This document shows positions 1 to 5,035 of a DNA stretch of 5,035 bases, in pieces. The translations under genes were made by a program, and so were the position numbers. Position 1 is the first letter of the stretch, and each line of letters starts with the position of its first letter. The stretch is from Bacteroidota bacterium (GTDB lineage: Bacteria > Bacteroidota > Bacteroidia > NS11-12g > UBA955), in assembly GCA_008081305.1 (NCBI GenBank), contig VMCP01000241.1:1-5035 (forward strand), written 5' to 3'. Below the pieces are notes generated by a model. The model was given only the letters and a program-made list of their open reading frames with translations. It searched no databases and had not been told where the DNA came from.

Positions 1-234
1 TATAAATATCCTGAAAAATGGATGACAATGGCCATGGCATATAAACCGCATCTATACATATGCGGTCATTCGCATTTATTAAGGGTTGAACGAGACCAAA
101 AGAAAAACTGGTTATTTATTAATCCAGGAGCTGTTGGACTTCAAGGATTTCATAAGGTACGTACGGCCATAAGATTTGAAATACTTCAAGGAGCGGTGAA
201 AAATATGGAAGTCATTGAATGGAAAAGAAAATAA
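1..234 (+). CDS. Metallophosphoesterase, YfcE/MJ0936 type (C-terminal part, 5' end outside window)
   Basis: This reading frame is open from the first base of the window to a TAA at 232-234, so only the last 77 residues are visible. The fragment carries the GHSH motif (in ICGHSHLLRV), one of the metal-binding motifs of calcineurin-like phosphoesterases. It is followed by INPGAVG and a closing beta-rich segment (RTAIRFEI), the usual C-terminal order in the small YfcE/MJ0936 subfamily. Those proteins are compact cytosolic phosphodiesterases of about 160-180 residues, so roughly half is probably missing to the left. The first ATG in view (22) is internal: the preceding residues YKYPEKW fit the family, and the N-terminal metal-binding motifs must lie upstream. 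The physiological substrate cannot be told from the sequence. A weak terminator-like hairpin overlaps the stop codon, and the next gene, a tRNA, has its own candidate promoter. Confidence 0.85.
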   Translation, partial: YKYPEKWMTMAMAYKPHLYICGHSHLLRVERDQKKNWLFINPGAVGLQGFHKVRTAIRFEILQGAVKNMEVIEWKRK

Positions 235-251
235 TTTCATTTTCATTTTTT
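218..251 (+). terminator. Weak terminator-like hairpin after the metallophosphoesterase
   Basis: The arms at 218-230 (AATGGAAAAGAAA) and 235-247 (TTTCATTTTCATT) pair over 13 positions with one G-U pair and one A-A mismatch around a four-base ATAA loop. The hairpin is followed directly by TTTT (248-251). The stop codon lies in the loop region. The stem has only two G-C pairs plus the G-U pair, so it is weak; AT-rich sequence alone could produce it. Its position between one gene's stop and the next gene's promoter is what supports it. Confidence 0.33.
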
Positions 252-256
252 ACGCA

Positions 257-287
257 TTGATAATTACAATTCAAATCTCTATTTTCG
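257..287 (+). promoter_or_regulatory. Candidate Bacteroidota-type promoter for tRNA-Leu
   Basis: TTG at 257-259 is separated by 20 bases from TATTTTCG at 280-287. This matches the Bacteroidota -33/-7 pattern (TTG, about 19-20 bases, TAnnTTTG) with one mismatch in the -7 box. Transcription would begin near 292-295, about 12 bases before the mature tRNA 5' end at 306. If used, it would also drive the hydrolase gene, because there is no room for another promoter between the two. Confidence 0.42.
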
Positions 288-305
288 CATTCCTTTTCGA
301 AGGAA

Positions 306-389
306 GCCCAGGTGGCGGAATTGGTAGACGCGCTGGTCTCAAACACCAGTGGGGTTAAACCCGTACCGGTTCGACTCCGGTCCTGGGCA
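306..389 (+). tRNA. tRNA-Leu (anticodon CAA)
   Basis: A full cloverleaf can be folded. The acceptor stem GCCCAGG (306-312) pairs perfectly with CCTGGGC (382-388), with discriminator A at 389. The D stem is GCG/CGC (315-317 with 329-331) around a GGT-containing loop. The anticodon stem CTGGT/ACCAG (333-337 with 345-349) encloses the loop CTCAAAC, giving anticodon CAA at 340-342, which reads UUG. A long class II variable arm (350-364, GGG pairing with CCC) is as expected for leucine tRNAs. The T stem ACCGG/CCGGT (365-369 with 377-381) holds the loop TTCGACT. The 3' CCA is not encoded: the bases after A389 are CCG, so CCA must be added by nucleotidyltransferase. The hydrolase frame begins within a few bases of the 3' end. 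Confidence 0.97.
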
Positions 390-393
390 CCGC

Positions 394-1263
394 TTGAGTC
401 TAAAAAAGACCATACAAATTAAGACTATCGACGGTCACACAATGGCCGTCGATTTGTTTTTACCTGAAATGGCTCCGATCGGAGAGAAAATTCCAGTTTC
501 TGTTTTCTGTCATGGCTTCAAAGGTTTTAAAGACTGGGGGTTTATTCCACATCTACATGATTACTTAGTCACTGAGAAAAGAGCGTTGATCACCTTCAAC
601 CACTCCCATAATGGGGTGGACAAAACTGATTTTGATCAACTAGAAATGTTTGCACATAATTCCGTAGGTCAAGAATTAAGAGATTTGGAATCTGTTGCAC
701 GTTGGATAGCTTCTGAAGAGGGTGAGGGTTATCACCTTCATCCTGAGAAAATAGATTGGATTGGTCATAGCCGTGGTGGTGGAAATGTATTGGTCTTTTC
801 ACATCTATTTCCCGATTGGGTGAGAAGTATGGTTATATGGGCAGCCATTGACGACTACGAGCATTTATTCAAAAGCATTAGTATCGAACAATGGAAAAAG
901 GACGAAAGAGTATTCATTCATAACGCACGCACAAAACAAGAAATGCCACTAGATATTTCAATGCTAAATGAATACGAACAAAATAAGTCCAGATATAGCA
1001 TTTTAGAAGCAGCTAGAAAAACAGATAAACCATTATTAGTTATCCATGGTACTGCAGACGAATCTGTACCGTATTCTGCTGCAGAAAACATTGCCAATGC
1101 TTGTCAGCATGCCGTTTTATTACCGGTGCAGGATCAAAGTCATACCTTCGGTGTGCAACATCCATTAGAACACCTAGGAAAAGCGCCTATTGATTTTTGG
1201 GATGTACTGGAGAATACAAAAGAATTCTTAGAAGATTCTTTGGAAGATTATTACTTAGATTGA
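394..1263 (+). CDS. Alpha/beta hydrolase (serine hydrolase of unknown substrate), likely TTG start
   Basis: This encodes 289 residues if it starts at TTG 394. It is a cytosolic alpha/beta-hydrolase fold protein: no signal peptide or membrane segment is visible. Numbered from TTG, it shows an oxyanion-side motif HGFKGFKDWG (40-49), the nucleophile elbow GHSRGG with Ser126, an acid in HGTADESVP (Asp222), and the catalytic His250 in QSHTFG, so the triad is complete. The HG-KGFKDWG and FNHSHNG segments recall a hydrolase family I know from Bacteroidota, annotated only as alpha/beta hydrolase; esterase or peptidase activity is possible but unproven. The start is uncertain. The frame stays open back into the tRNA gene (a GTG at 349 lies inside it), and the first ATG, 442, would remove the predicted first beta-strand (KKTIQIKTIDGH). 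TTG 394 keeps that strand and lies just after the tRNA. No Shine-Dalgarno sequence is seen. The 3' end overlaps the convergent sua5 gene by 13 bases. Confidence 0.9.
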   Translation: MSLKKTIQIKTIDGHTMAVDLFLPEMAPIGEKIPVSVFCHGFKGFKDWGFIPHLHDYLVTEKRALITFNHSHNGVDKTDFDQLEMFAHNSVGQELRDLESVARWIASEEGEGYHLHPEKIDWIGHSRGGGNVLVFSHLFPDWVRSMVIWAAIDDYEHLFKSISIEQWKKDERVFIHNARTKQEMPLDISMLNEYEQNKSRYSILEAARKTDKPLLVIHGTADESVPYSAAENIANACQHAVLLPVQDQSHTFGVQHPLEHLGKAPIDFWDVLENTKEFLEDSLEDYYLD

Positions 1264-2222
1264 GCACGCTCTAACCGGTCATTGATAGCCTTCCCTAAAC
1301 CTTCATCTGGAGCCCATTCAAAGTACACTCTGCTTAGGTTTTGACCGTCAAACTCTCTTAGCATTGAGTATAAGTTTGCAGCTGCTTGATTCATATTGGC
1401 GTTTTGTGTTAGCCATTTAATATTCAACTTGGAGTTTTTCAATATTTGCTCGTTTGGTTTATTAAAGAATAAGTAACCAATGCTTTCATCATCCTCCTTT
1501 ATTGAGCCTGAAACTTGTGTTAATGGAATAAATGGAACAGTTGGCGCATAATGTTTCAATAATTGACCCGGTATTGTTACTGAATCAGGTAAGTGTTGAA
1601 TTTTCACTCGAACATCTGGACAAATTGCTTTTACTTGATTCTCTGTTATGCCTCCTAGCCGAAGAATTACAGGAGTTTCATCATCAAAGCTTACAATAGT
1701 TGATTCGAGCCCGACCTCGCAATGGCCCCCGTCTAGAATGTAGGGTAGTTTTCCACCCAATTGGTTTTTTACATGTTGCGCAGAGGTGGGAGAGACGTAT
1801 TTGAACGGATTGGCTGAAGGCGCTGCTAATGGGTATTCTAGTGCCTTTAACAAATCTAAAGTAAGTGCATGACGAGGAATTCTCACACCAACAGTTGATT
1901 GTCCTGAAGTGACCAAATCTGAAATGAGAGAAGATTTATTGAGAATCAATGTCAATGGTCCTGGCCAGAATTCTTCGGCTAACTTCTTTGCATTTTCCGG
2001 AATATGGGTGGTAATCCTGCCGACAGCGTCAAAATCTGCTACATGAACAATCAACGGATCGAAGGCTGGACGATTCTTTATTTTAAATATCTGACTTACA
2101 GCATCTTCATTAAAAGCGTTAGCCGCTAACCCATAAACGGTTTCAGTAGGAATACCTACCGCGAAACCATCATCCAAATACTTTTTGGCAATCCCAATAT
2201 TCGAACCCACTTGGGTGTCCAT
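1251..2222 (-). CDS. sua5: Threonylcarbamoyl-AMP synthase, Sua5 type (YrdC domain plus Sua5 C-terminal domain)
   Basis: A 323-residue cytosolic enzyme that makes L-threonylcarbamoyl-AMP from threonine, bicarbonate and ATP, the first step of t6A formation at position 37 of ANN-decoding tRNAs. The YrdC domain covers roughly residues 1-200. It shows IPTETVYGLAANA (24-36), the K49-x-R51 pair in KNRPAFDPL, WPGPLTLIL (86-94), VGVRIPRH (111-118), the S136-x-N138 signature in APSAN followed by SPT, and VGLESTIVSF. A linker with PGQLLKHYAP leads into a C-terminal domain of about 100 residues, which separates long Sua5 from short TsaC/YrdC; the length is normal for Sua5. The ATG at 2222 sits 3 bases after the stop of the response-regulator gene, so the two are very probably one operon, with possible translational coupling. 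The TAA lies inside the 3' end of the opposing hydrolase gene. Confidence 0.95.
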   Translation of the reverse strand: MDTQVGSNIGIAKKYLDDGFAVGIPTETVYGLAANAFNEDAVSQIFKIKNRPAFDPLIVHVADFDAVGRITTHIPENAKKLAEEFWPGPLTLILNKSSLISDLVTSGQSTVGVRIPRHALTLDLLKALEYPLAAPSANPFKYVSPTSAQHVKNQLGGKLPYILDGGHCEVGLESTIVSFDDETPVILRLGGITENQVKAICPDVRVKIQHLPDSVTIPGQLLKHYAPTVPFIPLTQVSGSIKEDDESIGYLFFNKPNEQILKNSKLNIKWLTQNANMNQAAANLYSMLREFDGQNLSRVYFEWAPDEGLGKAINDRLERAQSK

Positions 2223-2225
2223 CTT

Positions 2226-3581
2226 TTATCGGCGCTTAAGGCTGTATTTGTCAATTTTATTGTAAAGGTGGCTTCTTTGGATGTCAATTTCACCCGCGGT
2301 TTTAGCCACATTCCAATTGTTCTGTATCAATTTGCGCTCAATAAAAACTTTTTCTGCCCAATCTCTGAATTGTTGGAGGGTTTGATATTCATCAACGACG
2401 CCAAAAGGATCTGATCCTCGTTGTGCAGGATTACTGTACATGTAAACATCATCTCCCGTAATCTCTTTACCAGATAGAATCACCAATCGTTCAACAACGT
2501 TACGTAACTCACGAATATTTCCTGTCCAGTTTACCTCTTGTAAAGCAGCATAACCATCTTTGGAAAATGATTTTTCAATTAATCCGTTTTCTGAACAAAT
2601 TTCTTTTAAGAATTTATCTGCGATTAGTGGGATATCATCTGTACGCTCGTTCAATGTTGGAACATGTATGAGTATTACGGACAATCTGTGATACAAATCC
2701 ATTCTAAAATTCCCCTTTTCTATCTCTTCAAGGAGATTCTTATTGGTGGCGGCAACAATTCGCACATCTACCTTGATTTCCTTGTCGCCACCCACACGGT
2801 TTATACGACCTTCTTGAATCGCGCGGAGTACTTTTGCTTGAGCAGCCATACTCATATCGCCAATTTCATCTAGGAAAAGTGTACCACCATGTGCTTGCTC
2901 AAACTTCCCAATTCGTTGTTTAATAGCGGATGTAAAACTGCCTTTTTCATGACCAAACAATTCGCTCTCGATAAGTTCAGTAGGTATAGAGGCGCAATTA
3001 ACTTCAACCAATTGATTATTAGCTCTTGTGCTTCTTTCGTGTATCCACCGAGCAACTAACTCTTTACCTGTCCCATTTTCACCCGTAATTAACACACGTG
3101 CCTCTGTAGGGGCAACTTTTTCAATCGTATCTTTGATTTTTGTGATAGTCGGAGTTTCGCCTATTATATCAAAGGTTTTCGCAACTTTTCTTTTGAGTAC
3201 CGCGGTTTCTACAACCAAGTTATTACGATCAATTGCGTTCCGAAGTGTGATTAACAAACGATTAAGATCGGGTGGTTTGGTGATGAAGTCAAAGGCACCT
3301 TTTTTGGTGCTGTCGATGGCCATTTCTACGTTTCCATGCCCCGAAATCATGACCACAGGAGTCTCAGGTTTAATAGCATGAACACGTTCCAGAAGCTCAA
3401 CACCGTCAATTCCAGGCATTTTTACATCACATAAAACAACATCAAAGTCATTCTTTTGGATTATTTGCCAAGCTTTTTCACCATTCTCAGCAAGAGTTAC
3501 CTCGAAGTTCTCGTATTCTAAAATCTCCTTGAGCGTTTCTCTGATTGGGGCTTCGTCATCTACAACTAATATATTCGGCAT
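2226..3581 (-). CDS. NtrC-type sigma-54-dependent response regulator
   Basis: A 451-residue cytosolic transcription activator with three domains. The receiver (about 1-120) has acidic residues D8 and D9, phospho-acceptor D52 in LCDVKMPG, S80 and K102. The AAA+ sigma-54 activation domain (about 138-375) has Walker A GENGTGKE (167-174), the L1 loop as GSFTSA (214-219) instead of the classical GAFTGA, Walker B TLFLDEIGD (234-242), and the later FRMDLYHRL and WTGNIRELRNVVERL segments. A Fis-type helix-turn-helix closes the protein (about 421-451, WNVAKTAGEIDIQRSHLYNKI). Phosphorylation by a histidine kinase should allow ATP-driven opening of sigma-54 promoters. No kinase gene is in view, so its partner and signal are unknown. 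The start at ATG 3581 gives MPNILVVDDE, the standard receiver N terminus. In-frame starts further up (3635, 3659) would add a hydrophobic stretch across the candidate promoter and were not used. It is followed by sua5 after 3 bases and is divergent from the PorP/SprF-like gene. Confidence 0.95.
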   Translation of the reverse strand: MPNILVVDDEAPIRETLKEILEYENFEVTLAENGEKAWQIIQKNDFDVVLCDVKMPGIDGVELLERVHAIKPETPVVMISGHGNVEMAIDSTKKGAFDFITKPPDLNRLLITLRNAIDRNNLVVETAVLKRKVAKTFDIIGETPTITKIKDTIEKVAPTEARVLITGENGTGKELVARWIHERSTRANNQLVEVNCASIPTELIESELFGHEKGSFTSAIKQRIGKFEQAHGGTLFLDEIGDMSMAAQAKVLRAIQEGRINRVGGDKEIKVDVRIVAATNKNLLEEIEKGNFRMDLYHRLSVILIHVPTLNERTDDIPLIADKFLKEICSENGLIEKSFSKDGYAALQEVNWTGNIRELRNVVERLVILSGKEITGDDVYMYSNPAQRGSDPFGVVDEYQTLQQFRDWAEKVFIERKLIQNNWNVAKTAGEIDIQRSHLYNKIDKYSLKRR

Positions 3582-3604
3582 GTTTGGTTGAAATATTATG
3601 TACA

Positions 3605-3612
3605 CAAATATG
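3605..3612 (-). promoter_or_regulatory. Candidate -7 box for the response regulator-sua5 operon
   Basis: Read on the minus strand, CATATTTG matches the Bacteroidota -7 box TAnnTTTG with one mismatch (first base) and lies 23 bases before the ATG at 3581. The nearest upstream TTTG on that strand (3642-3639) is 26 bases away, longer than the usual 19-20, so the -33 part is poor. The main support is that the same decamer occurs in front of the divergent gene. Confidence 0.25.
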
Positions 3613-3815
3613 GCGATTAAAAAAGTAGACACCATTGGCAAATTTTGGGTGTTATCCACGAATTGCTCACGTTAGTAAAGAAAGGTCAAGAGTGTACGAA
3701 AGGTTTTGAGCCTAATCATTTGTATAATAATATGATAGCAATTGGTTACTCCATTAGTAATGTGGTAAGACCAAGGTCATTTGAAATTCAAGGTTCTTTG
3801 GGTGCTTTAAAATTA

Positions 3816-3847
3816 TTTGTTCAGTAATGATTATTCCCCCATATTTG
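3816..3847 (+). promoter_or_regulatory. Candidate Bacteroidota-type promoter for the PorP/SprF-like gene
   Basis: TTTG at 3816-3819 is followed after exactly 20 bases by CATATTTG at 3840-3847, a one-mismatch version of TAnnTTTG. Transcription would begin near 3852-3856, giving a short leader of about 8-12 bases to ATG 3864 or 20-24 bases to ATG 3876. The spacing equals that of the candidate tRNA promoter in this window. It suggests housekeeping-sigma transcription rather than sigma-54 control. Confidence 0.4.
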
Positions 3848-3866
3848 TTAAACATTGAATTCTATG

Positions 3867-3882
3867 ATTTCATCGATGAAAT
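3867..3882. repeat. Perfect 16-bp palindrome overlapping the start of the PorP/SprF-like gene
   Basis: ATTTCATCGATGAAAT reads identically on both strands and contains the ATG at 3876-3878. As RNA it could fold into a 6-bp stem (AUUUCA/UGAAAU) with a UCGA loop holding the A of the AUG. As DNA it could be a dimeric-protein site. The palindrome is certain from the sequence; any function is inference. Confidence 0.5.
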
Positions 3883-5012
3883 TCAAAGCAAAAAGTGCCG
3901 CGTTGCTGCTCGGTGGATTATCCGTTCTGCAGCTATACGCACAACAGGATCCATCCTACACCCACTTTGCTTACAACAAATTATTGTACAACCCAGCCTA
4001 TGCGGGTGCTTCGAATAATTTTTGCTTAAACGCAATAAATCATCAGCAGTGGGTAGGTTATGATGATGAATCTCCGTTGATTGGTGCGCAAAATCCGAGT
4101 TTCCCAGCAGGAAATCCTAACCAAATTGTAACAGGAATTAATCCAAGAACGACTGGTGTTGGTTTTAGTGCTCCAATTCGTTGGAAGATTGGAGAGGAGA
4201 AAAAGAACGTGGGAGGAGCCTACGCCGCATTTATTTCTGATCAATTGGGTTACGAAAACAGTACTTACTTTAGAGGAGGACTTGCAGGTGCTTATGAATT
4301 ACCCGATGGTTCTGGCATTCGTGTGGGTTTAGAAATTACATCACTCACAAAACAACTTGACGGAACGAAACTTCGTTACCACGATCCAAACGACCCTAAC
4401 ATACCAACTGGATTAACCGGAGATACCAAAATTAATATGGGAGTAGGGGCATATTATACCAATCCGAATATCATGGATGGAATTTGGGCATCATTAAGTA
4501 TGACCAATATGCTACCAAGTCAGTTTCAATATAACGTAGGGAATAGTAATATTGTCGCTACGGCTACAACACCAAACTTATACATTGCAGGAGGAACTAG
4601 AATGGAACAATTTCTTGGAAACCCTGCTTTGCGCTTAGAACCCGCGGTTCTTTTAAAGTCAGCAATGGGTGAGGATGGAGGTTTTATCAAGCCTGAATTA
4701 GACATTCAAGGTATGGTGACATACAACAGCTTGTATGCTGCCGGCGTTAATTTAAGAAGTTACATTGCGGGTGTTGATGCCTTGAGTTTGATGCTCGGTT
4801 ATTATGTGCCCATAGGTGCCTCAGGTACTGGGCAACAACAAACGCTAAGAGTAGGTTATTCATACGATATAACATTGTCCAATGTTCGACGCACCAGTTT
4901 TGGTACGCATGAGCTGCAAGTGAATTACTGTTTCAACTTTACCTTACCTGATCGTCCACCAAAGATTTATCGCCACCCTCGTTGGATGCAGCGTGACCCG
5001 AATGTAGATTAA
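3876..5012 (+). CDS. PorP/SprF-family type IX secretion-associated outer-membrane protein
   Basis: This encodes 378 residues from ATG 3876. The N terminus is a clear Sec signal peptide (basic MKFKAK, hydrophobic AALLLGGLSVLQL, then YA before QQ), with cleavage likely after residue 22. The mature protein opens with QQDPSYTHFAYNKLLYNPAYAG, the hallmark of the PorP/SprF family, followed by HQQWVGY. Alternating glycine-rich beta segments follow, and the C-terminal region GTHELQVNYCFNF ends in a PDRPPKIYRHPRWM tail, like the PRPP-RNxRFL ends common in this family. Members are outer-membrane beta-barrel proteins needed for secretion or surface attachment of particular type IX cargo, such as SprF with the adhesin SprB. 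No cargo gene is in view, so the partner is unknown. The protein is somewhat longer than usual, with extra residues after HQQWVGY. ATG 3864 (adding MISS) and TTG 3855 are alternative starts; 3876 gives the tightest signal peptide. Confidence 0.9.
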   Translation: MKFKAKSAALLLGGLSVLQLYAQQDPSYTHFAYNKLLYNPAYAGASNNFCLNAINHQQWVGYDDESPLIGAQNPSFPAGNPNQIVTGINPRTTGVGFSAPIRWKIGEEKKNVGGAYAAFISDQLGYENSTYFRGGLAGAYELPDGSGIRVGLEITSLTKQLDGTKLRYHDPNDPNIPTGLTGDTKINMGVGAYYTNPNIMDGIWASLSMTNMLPSQFQYNVGNSNIVATATTPNLYIAGGTRMEQFLGNPALRLEPAVLLKSAMGEDGGFIKPELDIQGMVTYNSLYAAGVNLRSYIAGVDALSLMLGYYVPIGASGTGQQQTLRVGYSYDITLSNVRRTSFGTHELQVNYCFNFTLPDRPPKIYRHPRWMQRDPNVD

Positions 5013-5035
5013 TTTTATCCACACACAATAAACAC

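Larger units (their letters stand above)
3582..3875. other. Divergent intergenic region between the response regulator and the PorP/SprF-like gene
   Basis: Nearly 300 bases with no convincing gene. A 60-codon open frame (3645-3827) starts only at TTG, has no recognisable motif, and is probably chance. Visible elements are candidate -7 boxes near each end, each inside the same decamer CCATATTTGT (minus strand 3613-3604; plus strand 3839-3848). There is also an 11-base inverted repeat, TTGAA-A-TTCAA (3781-3791), and two copies of CAAGGT 17 bases apart (3772 and 3789). No intrinsic terminator, tRNA or known RNA motif was recognised. Confidence 0.6.

Noticed and set aside
349..393. GTG start at 349 for the hydrolase
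   Set aside because: It lies inside the anticodon stem of a perfect tRNA-Leu gene, and the translated residues are just the tRNA read in frame.
306..460. tRNA-Leu as an attachment site for an integrated element
   Set aside because: No integrase, no repeated copy of the tRNA 3' end elsewhere in the window, and the neighbours are ordinary chromosomal genes.
1255..1274. Bidirectional terminator at GAGC-AC-GCTC in the convergent overlap
   Set aside because: The loop would be only two bases, the stem is four pairs, and there is no U-tract on either strand.
3028..3381. Open frame of 117 codons antisense to the response regulator
   Set aside because: It lies wholly inside a well-supported gene on the other strand and has no recognisable motif. 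The same applies to the other antisense frames at 596-802, 2211-2414, 2664-2873 and 4026-4244.
3635..3650. Sigma-54 promoter at TTGGCA with a downstream G-rich element
   Set aside because: The -24 half is good, but the position of the required -12 GC reads GT and the TT before it is missing.
3582..3659. N-terminal hydrophobic extension of the response regulator (GTG 3659 or ATG 3635), as if membrane-anchored
   Set aside because: The receiver domain begins exactly at ATG 3581 with the usual MPNILVVDDE start, and the extension would run through the candidate promoter in AT-rich sequence.
3792..3805. Sigma-54 promoter at the GG-N10-GC arrangement before the PorP/SprF-like gene
   Set aside because: Only the spacing and the dinucleotides match; the -24 part reads AGGTT instead of TGGCA. 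About one such spacing match is expected by chance in a region this size.
3645..3827. A 60-codon open frame in the divergent intergenic region
   Set aside because: It begins only with TTG, shows no domain or signal sequence, and its length is unremarkable in AT-rich DNA. A small real gene cannot be fully excluded.

Overview
The window looks like ordinary chromosomal DNA from a member of the Bacteroidota, most likely Flavobacteriales. Three things point there. It encodes a PorP/SprF-family outer-membrane protein, which is characteristic of bacteria with type IX secretion or gliding machinery. It has a low-GC coding style without Shine-Dalgarno sequences. Its candidate promoters resemble the Bacteroidota pattern of TTG or TTTG, about 20 bases, then TAnnTTTG. 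The genus cannot be named from this stretch.

Layout from left to right. (1) Positions 1-234 hold the C-terminal end of a YfcE/MJ0936-type metallophosphoesterase on the plus strand, followed by a weak AT-rich terminator-like hairpin. (2) A tRNA-Leu(CAA) gene lies at 306-389, with its own candidate promoter and no encoded CCA. (3) An alpha/beta hydrolase gene (394-1263, plus) begins essentially at the end of the tRNA, probably with a TTG start, so the two are likely cotranscribed. (4) On the minus strand, a Sua5-type threonylcarbamoyl-AMP synthase (1251-2222) converges on the hydrolase, and the two genes overlap by 13 bases. (5) Just upstream of it on the minus strand, with a 3-base gap, is an NtrC-type sigma-54-dependent response regulator (2226-3581). 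(6) A divergent intergenic region of nearly 300 bases leads to a PorP/SprF-family gene (about 3876-5012, plus). The last 23 bases hold nothing recognisable.

The genes do not form one obvious pathway. Sua5 makes the intermediate for t6A tRNA modification, but t6A is placed on ANN-decoding tRNAs, so the neighbouring tRNA-Leu(CAA) is not its expected substrate. The response regulator and sua5 look like a two-gene operon. The regulator may or may not control the divergent porP/sprF-like gene; this is inference from position only.

I found no mobile element, CRISPR array, toxin-antitoxin pair or defence cassette, and no evidence of a new multi-gene system. The points most worth a second look are the tRNA/hydrolase junction (possible near-leaderless mRNA released by tRNA processing), a perfect 16-bp palindrome over the start codon of the PorP/SprF-like gene, and the same CCATATTTGT decamer in front of both divergent genes.
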